DNA of 31,606 bases from an uncultured Bacteroidales bacterium (GTDB lineage: Bacteria > Bacteroidota > Bacteroidia > Bacteroidales > Bacteroidaceae): NCBI GenBank assembly GCA_937914945.1, contig CALGJF010000055.1:1-31606 (forward strand), given 5' to 3'. This document shows, in pieces, positions 1-7,726 of the stretch. A program made the translations under genes and the position numbers. The notes beneath the pieces were generated by a model that saw only the letters and a list, made by a program, of their open reading frames with translations, had not been told where the DNA came from and did not search any database. How positions within the stretch are numbered: position 1 is the stretch's first letter; each line of letters starts with the position of its first letter.

Positions 1-486
1 AAAACATCAGCTACGTTTTCCGTAAAAAAAGCGACCATATGCGCAGAGTTCTTTGTTTTACGAAATTCGGCTGCGCTCGTTGCGCGTGCAAGCAAGCTTG
101 CTCCCACTCGCTGGCACGAATTTTGGTACTTTCTATCGGCATAGAAAGTACATAAAAAAGATAGCCAAAATGAAAGAACAACCGACAATCAGCACCGAGG
201 ATTTTCGAGCAAGCCCCCAACTTATGCTGTTTAGATCCCTCACTTCGTATCGAAATGACAAAACTTTGTTTTGTCATCGGTGAGTTTTGCAGTGAACGTC
301 GCGGGCGGCCCTCCCTCCCCTCAGTCACTTCGTGACAGAGCCTCTTTGAGGACTCCTTTGTGGTACTAAAGCACCAGCCGTCGCAAGCAGTGCTGTGGCT
401 TCGCACTGCCCCCTCAGGCAGGGGCGCAGTTAAAGTGATGTCCTGCGGTGCACGAAAGGCAAAACGAGCCAATGACTATTGTTTTG
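1..486. repeat. Non-coding mosaic of intergenic repeats
   Basis: I see no credible gene here; the long open frames have no family features and run across inverted repeats. Visible pieces are a perfect 11-bp hairpin (126-136 with 141-151, loop CGGC), the tract TCGAAATGACAA at 250-261 whose reverse complement recurs at 7580-7591, GC-rich small hairpins around 310-440, and a right-hand tract AAAACGAGCCAATG at about 462-475 that recurs at the edge of a 91-bp insert near 18975. The block lies just downstream of the DUF4421 gene, so it may also hold that operon's terminator. It probably extends beyond the left end of the window. Confidence 0.55.
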
Positions 487-1593
487 TTATCGACGAGTTT
501 CCTCCTTTACCTTTTTGTTGCGCCAGAAATTGAAACCGGCATAGATGTTAATGGTGCCGAAACCATTGACAACCGACAGGCTGCTTTTGCGATAACTGTA
601 TGTGTGTGAAACAAATGATGCACCAATGTAGAATCGGCGGTTATTGTAAACCACGGCGGCGCGTGTGAGCAAATCGAAATTTATGCTCGAGAGGAACTCC
701 TTGCCACTCTTTAATTGCAACGAACTGTTCTTGTAGCCTATTCCCGGGGTGAGTGATATGTTGGCAAGGCAGTTTTTTGCAAATACCCAGTTATATGAAT
801 ATCCGAAGTTGATACTGTAATCCTTGTATTGCACCTCGTTGAATTTTAGTTGTGGGAGAATGGCTGCTTGCAGCTTTTCATCGAGCTTTGAGTGGTTGAA
901 GGCGAACACTTGCGTGTTGTACGATATACCAAGGATGAACGAACCGGCACTTATGCGCTGGTTGGTTGTTTGGCTGTATGCTGCTGGGTACGAAAAACGC
1001 TTGTGGTTGAATATGTAGTATATATTAAACCCTTTTTGTTTGGTGCTGAACCCGGTGAGGCTGTTGTTGTAATTATCTATCGGAACACCGTTGTCGTTGA
1101 ACCCATCGATGCTGGAAATCTTGAATCCTTTGTCGCGTCTGCGGTAGAATAGGTCGATACCTAATCTTGATGTGTAGAAACTGAGGTTTATATCCTTCTT
1201 AGCATCGTTCTTGGTGAGGTCGAAGCTCCACCCGAGGAATATCCATCGCCAGCCTGCGTATAGCCCTATCTTGTTGCCGTTGTCGGGGCGGAACGATATG
1301 CTCTGGCTTTCGTCATCGGCCGTAAAACGGTAATACTCGTAGTTGTACGAGTATTGCGTCATTATGGTCATATTGTATAGGTTGGGGGTAACGTAGAGGC
1401 TGTCTTTCTCATCGAGTTTGGTATTGATGAGTTCCTCTGCTTTGTGCAGCTTGTCCTGAGTGTAATCGACTATTACATTGTGGGATAGTTCGTCGATTAG
1501 TTTGTTTTGTGCTTGGGTGGTGGCGATAATGAGTAGTGCGGCAATGGTTATTGCCACTCGAAGGGGTGTGCTATGTGCCGTGTGCTTGCTCAT
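487..1593 (-). CDS. DUF4421-family outer-membrane protein
   Basis: A 368-aa protein with an N-terminal hydrophobic segment (about residues 13-28) ending in a signal-peptidase-like TTQAQ. The rest is rich in aromatic, alternating beta-strand stretches (for example NLYNMTIMTQYSYNYEYYRF, GWRWIFLGWSFDL) as in outer-membrane barrels, and I recognise the DUF4421 pattern. Function is unknown. It is the last gene of a minus-strand operon, 12 bp after the Gfo/Idh gene, which suggests an envelope role together with the porin upstream. The ATG start immediately precedes the signal peptide. The family call rests on recall of the pattern; the barrel topology is inferred. Confidence 0.75.
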   Translation of the reverse strand: MSKHTAHSTPLRVAITIAALLIIATTQAQNKLIDELSHNVIVDYTQDKLHKAEELINTKLDEKDSLYVTPNLYNMTIMTQYSYNYEYYRFTADDESQSISFRPDNGNKIGLYAGWRWIFLGWSFDLTKNDAKKDINLSFYTSRLGIDLFYRRRDKGFKISSIDGFNDNGVPIDNYNNSLTGFSTKQKGFNIYYIFNHKRFSYPAAYSQTTNQRISAGSFILGISYNTQVFAFNHSKLDEKLQAAILPQLKFNEVQYKDYSINFGYSYNWVFAKNCLANISLTPGIGYKNSSLQLKSGKEFLSSINFDLLTRAAVVYNNRRFYIGASFVSHTYSYRKSSLSVVNGFGTINIYAGFNFWRNKKVKEETRR

Positions 1594-1605
1594 AGCTGCG
1601 GTGCG

Positions 1606-2586
1606 TTAAAAAATTTTCCCTAAAATCTTGTCGAGCACCCAATTGGTGGGTGTGGCGCTGATGCTGTCGCACGTGCAGTTGCTCTTGCGTTGCAGGTGCT
1701 CCACTATATTCCTTATGAGGGGCAGTTGCACGTAGGGCGGGTTGGGAATTTTGAACTCTTTTGTTTCGCCCTCGCCCTTATATACTATAGGCTCGAAAGT
1801 GAATACCGAGAAACGGATGCTGCCTTTGCTGCCAAAGATTTCTATATGGTCCTCTTTTGACGATTCGTCTGATACAAAGCACCATGAGCCGGAGCCGGGC
1901 ACTCCATTCTCGAACTTGAAGCATGCGCTCACCGTGTCCTCGGCCTTGTATAGCCCGCCACGGTTGGCTGCATAGCCTTCGGCATGGAGTATGCAGCCGA
2001 ACATATCTTGCAACAGGTCTATCTGATGCGGGGCAAGGTCGTAAAAGTATCCGCCACCTGCTATGTCGGGGTTTACACGCCATGGGAGGTTGTTGCGGTT
2101 GTAGTCGAGGTCGCGTGGTGGCACGGCAAAGCGTATCTGCACGTTGAGTATCTGCCCTATGAGGGGGAGCAGTTCTTTTACCTTCAAAAAGTAGGGGAGG
2201 TAGCGGCGGTAGTATGCCACAAAGCAGGGGATGCCTGTTTCGCGCGATATGCGGTTTATGCGTGCGCAATCCTCGTAGCTGGCAGCCAGGGGCTTTTCTA
2301 CATACACGGGCTTGCCGGCTTTCATTGCCATGATTGCGTATGTGGCATGCGACGATGGCGGTGTGGCTATGTATATGGCATTCACCTCGGGGTCGTCAAT
2401 GAGTGCCTGTGCGTCGGTGTAGTAGTGGGGTATGTTGTGGCGACGGGCATAGTCGCGTGTCTTGTCTTTGTCGCGCCCCATGACCGCTACCACCTCGGAG
2501 CCTTTGACAAGGTTGAATGCCGGGCCGCTCTTCTTTTCTGTGGCTTCGCCGCAGCCTATGAATCCCCATCTTACTGTTACGTTCAT
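1606..2586 (-). CDS. Gfo/Idh/MocA-family NAD(P)-dependent oxidoreductase
   Basis: A 326-aa cytoplasmic protein of usual length for the family. The N-terminal Rossmann fold shows GFIGCGEA (residues 8-15), the AxPPSSH segment near residues 75-80 and the diagnostic EKP at residues 97-99, whose Lys normally contacts the cofactor nicotinamide. The C-terminal half carries the substrate-domain pattern with a His-containing helix (APHQIDLLQDMFG). The family oxidises or reduces sugars and related cyclic compounds, but the substrate cannot be read from the sequence. It starts 6 bp after the porin stop and ends 12 bp before the DUF4421 gene, so it is co-transcribed with envelope genes. Confidence 0.9.
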   Translation of the reverse strand: MNVTVRWGFIGCGEATEKKSGPAFNLVKGSEVVAVMGRDKDKTRDYARRHNIPHYYTDAQALIDDPEVNAIYIATPPSSHATYAIMAMKAGKPVYVEKPLAASYEDCARINRISRETGIPCFVAYYRRYLPYFLKVKELLPLIGQILNVQIRFAVPPRDLDYNRNNLPWRVNPDIAGGGYFYDLAPHQIDLLQDMFGCILHAEGYAANRGGLYKAEDTVSACFKFENGVPGSGSWCFVSDESSKEDHIEIFGSKGSIRFSVFTFEPIVYKGEGETKEFKIPNPPYVQLPLIRNIVEHLQRKSNCTCDSISATPTNWVLDKILGKIF

Positions 2587-2592
2587 GACTGT

Positions 2593-4686
2593 TTAGTTAT
2601 AAAAGTTCCACGATAGTCCCAGCCATAGTGTGGCGGGGTTGAGAGGGTAGTGAGGGGCAAGGAAATAGTTTCTGTTGCCGGTTCCTTCGTTCACATGCTG
2701 GTATTTAACATAGAAGCGTGTCTCCTTGAGCAGGAAGTTGGCATATACGCTTGCTATGGGGTAGTCGCCTATCTCCACTTTGTCGCCGGGGTTTTGCAGG
2801 CAGAACTGCCCAAGTGCAGGGGAGTAGTCGGGGGCGTAGTAGGCGGTGAAGTAGCGCACATCGGCTCCAAGTTCTGTATTCAACACCTTGGCTATCTTGA
2901 ATTTTATGTATAGGTTGGCGTATATGTTAAAATCGGGCAGGGGGAGTATCTCTTGTTTGCTGCTGCGCTGGTAAGTGAGTTCGGTGTCGATGTTCAGTAT
3001 GCCCCATTTAAGCCCTTGGTGCAAGGTGGCCGATATTACCTGTATGTTGTCATCGGCCTGCTGCACTGCCAACTTGCTGAGCGGTGTACCATCGCTTGTA
3101 GCGGCAGGAAGGCTTGCAAAGTATGTGTAGTTTTTTATGTTCTCGATGCCTGCTCTTATGCGGGTGCGTGTCTTTTCTATGTTGGCATCAAGTTCTATAC
3201 GGGTTTTGAATTCTTTGTCCAGCTCGCTGTCGTCCCACCAATAGTGCTCGGAGTGGAAATGGCGGTAATAGAACGATGGGCGGTTGTTCTTGGCAAATGC
3301 CTTGGCTGCTATTGATGCGGGCTTGCCCCATAGGTTGAAGTCGAGCTTGCCTTCTCCCTCCAGTGAGAAGGCGCCGAGGTCGTCGCCGGTGATGGCTGTT
3401 TCGCCTTGAAGTTTGTATTTGAGTGTGTTTTTCAGTTTACTCTCAATTATTCCACCCACGAATATGGTGTGTTCGTTGTATCGGTGTGCATACTCTACAC
3501 CGTTGTCGGCTATGGTGTCGGGCATGGTGTAGCGGTTGTACCGGTGCGATGCGTAGGCGGTAACATCGGCAAATGCCCATTTGCTGAATCCCTCACACAG
3601 CGATAGCCCCACGCGGTTTTCAATCGATATGTTGCGGTAGCTGTCTATGGAGTCGAAACGCAAATATTGATCGGCATAGAAGTTTGCGGGTTGCTCGTAG
3701 TTGCGGAACTCGCGCTTGCCGGTAGAGAAATCTATGGTGTGCGTAATGCGTGCCACGTTCACAAATTCCTTGTCATCGCTATCGTCTGTGGTGGGTGTGG
3801 CTTTGGCGGTTGTCGCGCTGTCAGCCTCTGCTTTTATGCTCTTTTGGCGGTAGAACCCGAAATTGTAGTTGTGGGTGAAGTAGGCTGTATATACCTCGTT
3901 CCTGTTCCATGTTTTCTCCATGCGCACCGGTATGTCGGCCGGGGTAAAATTGCTGTTTGAACCGTCTGTCTCCTCGGGGCGCTTTATGTAGTCGTCGTTA
4001 GTGATACCACCGTTCTCGGCAAGCTTCATGTGGTAACGGCTTGCAAGCAGGTGGTAGTTGTAGCGGTCGCTGCGGTAGTATGAGAAGACGGAAAAGTTCA
4101 TGAGTGCCGACGATTGATTGTCGTAGCGTCCACGCCCGTAGAGGTAGTCGAACATTCCGCCTATGCCGAAGTGCTTGCCTGCGTTCCTTGAAAAGTATGC
4201 GCGGAAACGGTCGTCGCCATCTACCTTGTCGCCCGATGTGTGATAGGTGAGGTTGGTATAGGGCGATTTGGTGTCAGTGAAGAATAGTTCTCCGGGGCGG
4301 GTTATGAAGTAGTCGTAGGGGGCAAGAAAATCAAACGTGGTTGTGGTGGGGCGGTTGAAGAATATGCGCGATTGGCGGGGCGATCCCATGTTGCCAAGTA
4401 TGTTGTATTCTCCGTTCATGCCCTCGGTTTGTGCCCAGTTCTGGTACATGTATTGCAGTGTGTCGGCATTTACCGGTATGACGGTGCCCAGCGCCTCGGC
4501 TATGTGCCATTGGTGTATCTCCTTGGGCACGGTGAGGTTTACACTGTTGCTGTCTTTGGGGGCCTTGTGAAAGGGGTTGAATATCTCTCCGCTGCCAAAT
4601 CCGCCTTGCGATTGGGCAATGGCACTCTGCACGCACAGGGCAAGCAGGGCTGTAACGAGAATATATGAAATGGTCTTGTTCTTCAT
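2593..4686 (-). CDS. Putative porin (PF14121-type) outer-membrane beta-barrel
   Basis: A 697-aa protein with a clear signal peptide (about residues 1-24, ending AIAQS), a short polar linker, then a long beta-rich body. Motifs such as FDFLAPYDYFITRPGELFF and the closing LWLGLSWNFYN, with an aromatic near the C-terminus, fit Bacteroidota putative porins. It likely forms an outer-membrane channel, but its solute is unknown. Residues about 290-310 hold a Thr/Asp-rich loop. It follows a 56-aa membrane protein by 9 bp and precedes an oxidoreductase by 6 bp, placing it in the middle of a five-gene envelope operon. Confidence 0.82.
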   Translation of the reverse strand: MKNKTISYILVTALLALCVQSAIAQSQGGFGSGEIFNPFHKAPKDSNSVNLTVPKEIHQWHIAEALGTVIPVNADTLQYMYQNWAQTEGMNGEYNILGNMGSPRQSRIFFNRPTTTTFDFLAPYDYFITRPGELFFTDTKSPYTNLTYHTSGDKVDGDDRFRAYFSRNAGKHFGIGGMFDYLYGRGRYDNQSSALMNFSVFSYYRSDRYNYHLLASRYHMKLAENGGITNDDYIKRPEETDGSNSNFTPADIPVRMEKTWNRNEVYTAYFTHNYNFGFYRQKSIKAEADSATTAKATPTTDDSDDKEFVNVARITHTIDFSTGKREFRNYEQPANFYADQYLRFDSIDSYRNISIENRVGLSLCEGFSKWAFADVTAYASHRYNRYTMPDTIADNGVEYAHRYNEHTIFVGGIIESKLKNTLKYKLQGETAITGDDLGAFSLEGEGKLDFNLWGKPASIAAKAFAKNNRPSFYYRHFHSEHYWWDDSELDKEFKTRIELDANIEKTRTRIRAGIENIKNYTYFASLPAATSDGTPLSKLAVQQADDNIQVISATLHQGLKWGILNIDTELTYQRSSKQEILPLPDFNIYANLYIKFKIAKVLNTELGADVRYFTAYYAPDYSPALGQFCLQNPGDKVEIGDYPIASVYANFLLKETRFYVKYQHVNEGTGNRNYFLAPHYPLNPATLWLGLSWNFYN

Positions 4687-4695
4687 CGTTTTTCT

Positions 4696-4866
4696 TTAGA
4701 ACATAAATCGTAGAATGAACTCTATCATTTTGCAGGTCATGGCTATTGTCCCCACATACAGAAAGAGCGAGGAGCCGCTTGCGGCAAAATAGAGTATTAT
4801 GGTGGCTGCTGCTCCTATGAGGAACAATATATTGAGTATGTATCTTATTTTATATATTGTATTCAC
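4696..4866 (-). CDS. Small two-segment membrane protein, 56 aa, GTG start
   Basis: A short open frame in the gap between the DUF4468 and porin genes. It reads from a GTG at 4866 (no in-frame upstream ATG close by) to TAA at 4696. The product begins MNTIYKIRYILNILFLIGAA and has two hydrophobic stretches, about residues 8-27 and 32-47, separated by a Ser/Gly turn, with a basic N-terminus and a short amphipathic tail. Spacing is 12 bp after the upstream gene and 9 bp before the porin, as for a translated operon member. I do not recognise a family. The evidence that it is real is the tight spacing, the clean reading frame and the membrane-like composition. Confidence 0.65.
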   Translation of the reverse strand: MNTIYKIRYILNILFLIGAAATIILYFAASGSSLFLYVGTIAMTCKMIEFILRFMF

Positions 4867-4878
4867 GGTGGTAGTTTT

Positions 4879-5475
4879 TTATTTTTTTGAGTTTATGTGG
4901 CTTGCAAGTGCTTGGGCAAGGCTTTCGTAGAGGTCGATGGTGCGTGTGCGGAACTTGCCGTAGAAACGGTGCAGCTTGCCTTTTTTGTTTATGGCAACAT
5001 CGTCTGTTATGCACTTTTCGGCTGTTACTTTGAGCCCGCCATCGTCTGCCTCGTCGTCCCACCAGTAGTTTATGCGCGACATGTTGAACTTGCAACTGCC
5101 GTCGGTGCAGGTGATGGTGAGGAAGTAGTTTATTCTTGTGCGGTTGAGTATGAAGAATGTTTTGCGGAATACGATGTACTCCTCGGCCTTTGCCACTACG
5201 GTACCGGGGGTATCCTGCTCATACTGCTTGAATCCTATTACCGTGGGTTTTACGAAACGGCTTGCAAGCCACTCCTTCACCGCGTTCTCTATCTGCGTGG
5301 CGGTGAGCCCCTCGGCAGGTATTGTTTTTTCAAATGTTACCTTGTTGTTTACAATGGGTACGGTGCCCACACTGTACTCTTTCTTGACAACTTTCTCTCT
5401 CTTCTTGAACAACTGCGCCTGTGTTACCGATGTAGAAACAAGTATAAGCAATATGAATGATAATATCTTTCTCAT
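4879..5475 (-). CDS. DUF4468 domain protein with signal peptide
   Basis: A 198-aa exported protein: signal peptide about residues 1-20 (ending VTQAQ), then a domain with the DUF4468 pattern KVTFEKTIPAEGLTATQIEN and the following KEWLASRF. The family has a TBP-like fold and unknown function, and is common in Bacteroidales. Later motifs are KFNMSRINYWWDDE and a Lys/Arg-rich C-terminal third. It is the first gene of the minus-strand envelope operon and has its own promoter at 5507-5537. No catalytic residues are obvious. Confidence 0.82.
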   Translation of the reverse strand: MRKILSFILLILVSTSVTQAQLFKKREKVVKKEYSVGTVPIVNNKVTFEKTIPAEGLTATQIENAVKEWLASRFVKPTVIGFKQYEQDTPGTVVAKAEEYIVFRKTFFILNRTRINYFLTITCTDGSCKFNMSRINYWWDDEADDGGLKVTAEKCITDDVAINKKGKLHRFYGKFRTRTIDLYESLAQALASHINSKK

Positions 5476-5506
5476 ATAATTGTATATTTATATTAATAGT
5501 ATGGTG

Positions 5507-5537
5507 CGAAGATAATATAAAACTGCAAGGAAAACAA
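5507..5537 (-). promoter_or_regulatory. Bacteroidota-type promoter for the DUF4468-porin operon
   Basis: On the minus strand there is TTG (5535-5537), 20 bp, then TATCTTCG (5507-5514), one base off TAnnTTTG. The initiation point would fall about 25 bp before the ATG at 5475. The spacing is canonical for the phylum. Confidence 0.6.
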
Positions 5538-5578
5538 GATATGATAAACGGCAAATGGTAAATGTTGCTTAAATTTAA

Positions 5579-5767
5579 GAAGCTGTTTAAATTTCTTTCG
5601 AGAAAAATGATTACGTTGTCCGCGAATTGAGCTTGCCTTTTTATGCTCTTTTTTGTCTGTTTTCCCCTTTTTCGCAGTTACATAGCCCGCTATGCGTCTT
5701 TGAAAAATGAAAAAACATTCTAAAAAAGACCTATAAAAATTTCAAGGACATAAATTAAAACAGCTTC
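5579..5767. mobile_element. 189-bp MITE-like element with TAA target duplication
   Basis: Terminal inverted repeats GAAGCTGTTTAAATTT (5579-5594) and, on the other strand, GAAGCTGTTTTAATTT (5752-5767) match at 15 of 16 positions. Both ends are flanked by TAA (5576-5578 and 5768-5770), consistent with a 3-bp target duplication of the TNA type made by some IS5-family elements. There is no open frame for a transposase. A perfect 6-bp inverted repeat, CATAGC/GCTATG, lies at 5681-5694. It sits between two divergent promoters. Family assignment is inference. Confidence 0.75.
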
Positions 5768-5805
5768 TAATATCAGCGGTTGATTATAAAATGGATGAAG
5801 CGTAG

Positions 5806-5835
5806 TTGTTATCTCTGTATTTTTTAGTATCTTCG
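5806..5835 (+). promoter_or_regulatory. Promoter of the PASTA-rluD operon
   Basis: TTG (5806-5808), 19 bp, then TATCTTCG (5828-5835), the same -7 variant as in the divergent operon. Transcription would start near 5842, supporting the ATG at 5866 rather than any upstream start. Confidence 0.6.
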
Positions 5836-5865
5836 CAACGTGCTGTTATAAATGTTATTCTCGTT

Positions 5866-6459
5866 ATGGACAAGAAAACTAAAAGCGTAATAAAGATAAT
5901 TCTCATAAACCTTGCGGCAATGTGTGCCGTGGTATTCCTCATATGCTATGCCGTGTTTGCATGGCTCGATAGTTATACACTCCATGGGCAGGTTATTGAT
6001 GTGCCTGCAGTGTGCGGTATGCATATAGACGATGCTTCCGAGGCATTGCGCAATGCCGGCCTTGATTATGAGGTGGTAGATTACAAATATAAAAAAGGAG
6101 CGGCCGAGAACGAGGTGGTGGAACAACATCCTCTGCGTGATGCGCAGGTTAAAAAAGGCCGTCGCATCCAGCTTACTTTGAACTCGGCAAACGAGCCTAT
6201 GCAGAACTTGCCCGAAATTGTGGATAACTGCTCGTTGCGCGAGGCTGAGGCGCGTCTGCGTGCTGCAGGCTTTAAACTCACCGAGGGTGTGAGGGTGCCG
6301 GGCGAAACCGATTGGGTCTATTCCGTTCTCATGGGTGCCGATACTCTTAAAAACGGCGCCAAAGTGCCTATGGGTGCCACACTCACTCTTGTTGTGGGCA
6401 GTGGCGAGGAACCCAAGGTTATTGACGAGCCTGTAATGGAGGATTCTTGGTTCGAATGA
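5866..6459 (+). CDS. PASTA-domain membrane protein
   Basis: A 197-aa protein with one N-terminal membrane anchor (about residues 8-33) and two extracytoplasmic PASTA repeats. The first starts at VIDVPAVCGMHIDDASEALR (about 43-107), and the second covers about 113-181 (NLPEIVDNCSLREAEARLRA, then VPMGATLTLVVGSG). PASTA domains bind peptidoglycan stems or beta-lactams in penicillin-binding proteins and kinases; here no kinase or transpeptidase domain is attached. The ATG at 5866 was chosen because the open frame further upstream overlaps the promoter. The rluD-type gene follows after 7 bp, so the two are co-transcribed. The acidic C-terminal tail has no clear role. Confidence 0.85.
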   Translation: MDKKTKSVIKIILINLAAMCAVVFLICYAVFAWLDSYTLHGQVIDVPAVCGMHIDDASEALRNAGLDYEVVDYKYKKGAAENEVVEQHPLRDAQVKKGRRIQLTLNSANEPMQNLPEIVDNCSLREAEARLRAAGFKLTEGVRVPGETDWVYSVLMGADTLKNGAKVPMGATLTLVVGSGEEPKVIDEPVMEDSWFE

Positions 6460-6466
6460 TATCCCT

Positions 6467-7546
6467 ATGAGCGAAAAGGATTTTTTTGAGGATATAGACG
6501 ATGTTTTTGTCGATGGCGACGAGCTGTCGTCCGAGGAGACGTTGTTTAAGGAGGTGCATCTGGTTGCCGATAAGGGGCAGTCGCCCATTCGCATCGACAA
6601 GTTCCTCATAGACCACTTGGCAAATACATCGCGTAACAAAATACAACAGGCGGCCGACGCCGGGGCAATAGCCGTAAATGGCAAGGTGGTTAAGAGCAAC
6701 TACAAGGTGAAGCCGTGCGATGATATCATCATCACCATGAACACACCTGCCTATGACAATAGCATCGTGCCCGAGGATATTCCCATTGATGTGATATATG
6801 AGGATGACGACCTGATGGTGGTTAATAAACCTGCCGGTTTGGTGGTGCATCCGGGCTGTGGCAACACGCATGGAACGCTCATAAATGCTGTGGCATGGCA
6901 CTTGCGCAACAATAAGGATTTCGATGCCAACGACCCGCAGGTGGGGCTTGTTCATAGAATAGATAAAAACACATCGGGCCTGTTGGTGGTGGCAAAAACT
7001 GCTGCTGCAAAGGCTCACTTGGGCATGCAGTTTTTCAAAAAGACTACCAAGCGCACATATAATGCCGTGGTGTGGGGCTCAATGAAGGATGATGAGGGAA
7101 CGGTGGTAGGTAATATTACCCGCAACCCGCGCAACCGCTTGCAGATGTGTGTGTCGCCCGACGATGCCGTGGGTAAGCATGCCGTTACCCATTACAGGGT
7201 GCTTGAACGCTTGTCCTATGTATCGCTTGTGGAGTGTAATCTGGAGACGGGGCGTACACATCAAATAAGAGTACACATGAAGCACATAGGGCACATTCTG
7301 TTTAACGACGATGTGTATGGCGGCGATGAGATATTGAAAGGTACCAATTTTAGCAAATACAGCCAATTCGTGCGCAACTGTTTCAAGATTTGTCCGCGTC
7401 AGGCGTTGCATGCCAGAACATTAGGGTTCGTGCATCCCACCACAGGCGAGATGATGTTCTTTGATTCTCCCTTGCCTGCCGATTTCAACGAGTTATTGGA
7501 GGCGTGGAGGCGTTACTCGCAGGCGAGTGCCTCGTATAATCAGTAA
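6467..7546 (+). CDS. rluD: RluA/RluD-family 23S rRNA pseudouridine synthase
   Basis: A 359-aa enzyme that isomerises uridine to pseudouridine in RNA. An acidic N-terminal extension (1-35) precedes an S4 RNA-binding domain (about 41-90). The catalytic domain shows VNKPAGLVVHPG (119-130) and the signature HRIDKNTSGLLVVAKT (163-178), with Asp166 the expected nucleophile, and RTHQIRVH further on. Architecture and length match RluD-type enzymes, which modify helix 69 of 23S rRNA; the exact target uridines are inferred. It follows the PASTA gene at 7 bp, as is usual in Bacteroidales. Confidence 0.9.
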   Translation: MSEKDFFEDIDDVFVDGDELSSEETLFKEVHLVADKGQSPIRIDKFLIDHLANTSRNKIQQAADAGAIAVNGKVVKSNYKVKPCDDIIITMNTPAYDNSIVPEDIPIDVIYEDDDLMVVNKPAGLVVHPGCGNTHGTLINAVAWHLRNNKDFDANDPQVGLVHRIDKNTSGLLVVAKTAAAKAHLGMQFFKKTTKRTYNAVVWGSMKDDEGTVVGNITRNPRNRLQMCVSPDDAVGKHAVTHYRVLERLSYVSLVECNLETGRTHQIRVHMKHIGHILFNDDVYGGDEILKGTNFSKYSQFVRNCFKICPRQALHARTLGFVHPTTGEMMFFDSPLPADFNELLEAWRRYSQASASYNQ

Positions 7547-7560
7547 ATTTCAGGTGGTTC

Positions 7561-7713
7561 TATAGAGATTTACACATGGTTGTCATTTCGACGACCATAT
7601 GGGAGGAGACGTGTTGTTGAGGGCTTGCCCGAAAAAATCTCTTATTAACGCCATTTGAGATTCTTCACTCCGTTCAGAATGACAACTCTTTATTATTTGT
7701 GTAGAATTCTATA
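7561..7713. repeat. 153-bp imperfect palindromic intergenic repeat
   Basis: Nested inverted repeats between two convergent genes. The outer arms 7561-7575 and 7699-7713 match at 12 of 15 positions; the next arms GTTGTCATT (7579-7587) and AATGACAAC (7678-7686) are perfect; AATCTC and GAGATT lie further inside. It resembles the widespread TTGTCATTTCGA class of intergenic repeats, also seen in part at 250-261. It has no coding capacity and may serve as a shared terminator for rluD and the GH25 gene. Confidence 0.65.
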
Positions 7714-7726
7714 TAATTACCAAATT

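Noticed and set aside
11..472. A 153-codon open frame on the minus strand (and a 76-codon one on plus) at the left edge
   Set aside because: It runs across hairpins and repeat units, has no family pattern, and its composition follows the repeats; treated as non-coding.
1984..2616. A 210-codon plus-strand frame
   Set aside because: It lies wholly opposite the Gfo/Idh gene, whose motifs are clear; an antisense shadow.
5806..5865. A longer N-terminus for the PASTA protein
   Set aside because: The upstream start is a TTG inside the -33 box; the ATG at 5866 gives a normal basic N-terminus before the membrane segment.
5824..6699. A 291-codon minus-strand frame
   Set aside because: It is antisense to the PASTA and rluD genes and spans their junction and promoter; no recognisable domain.
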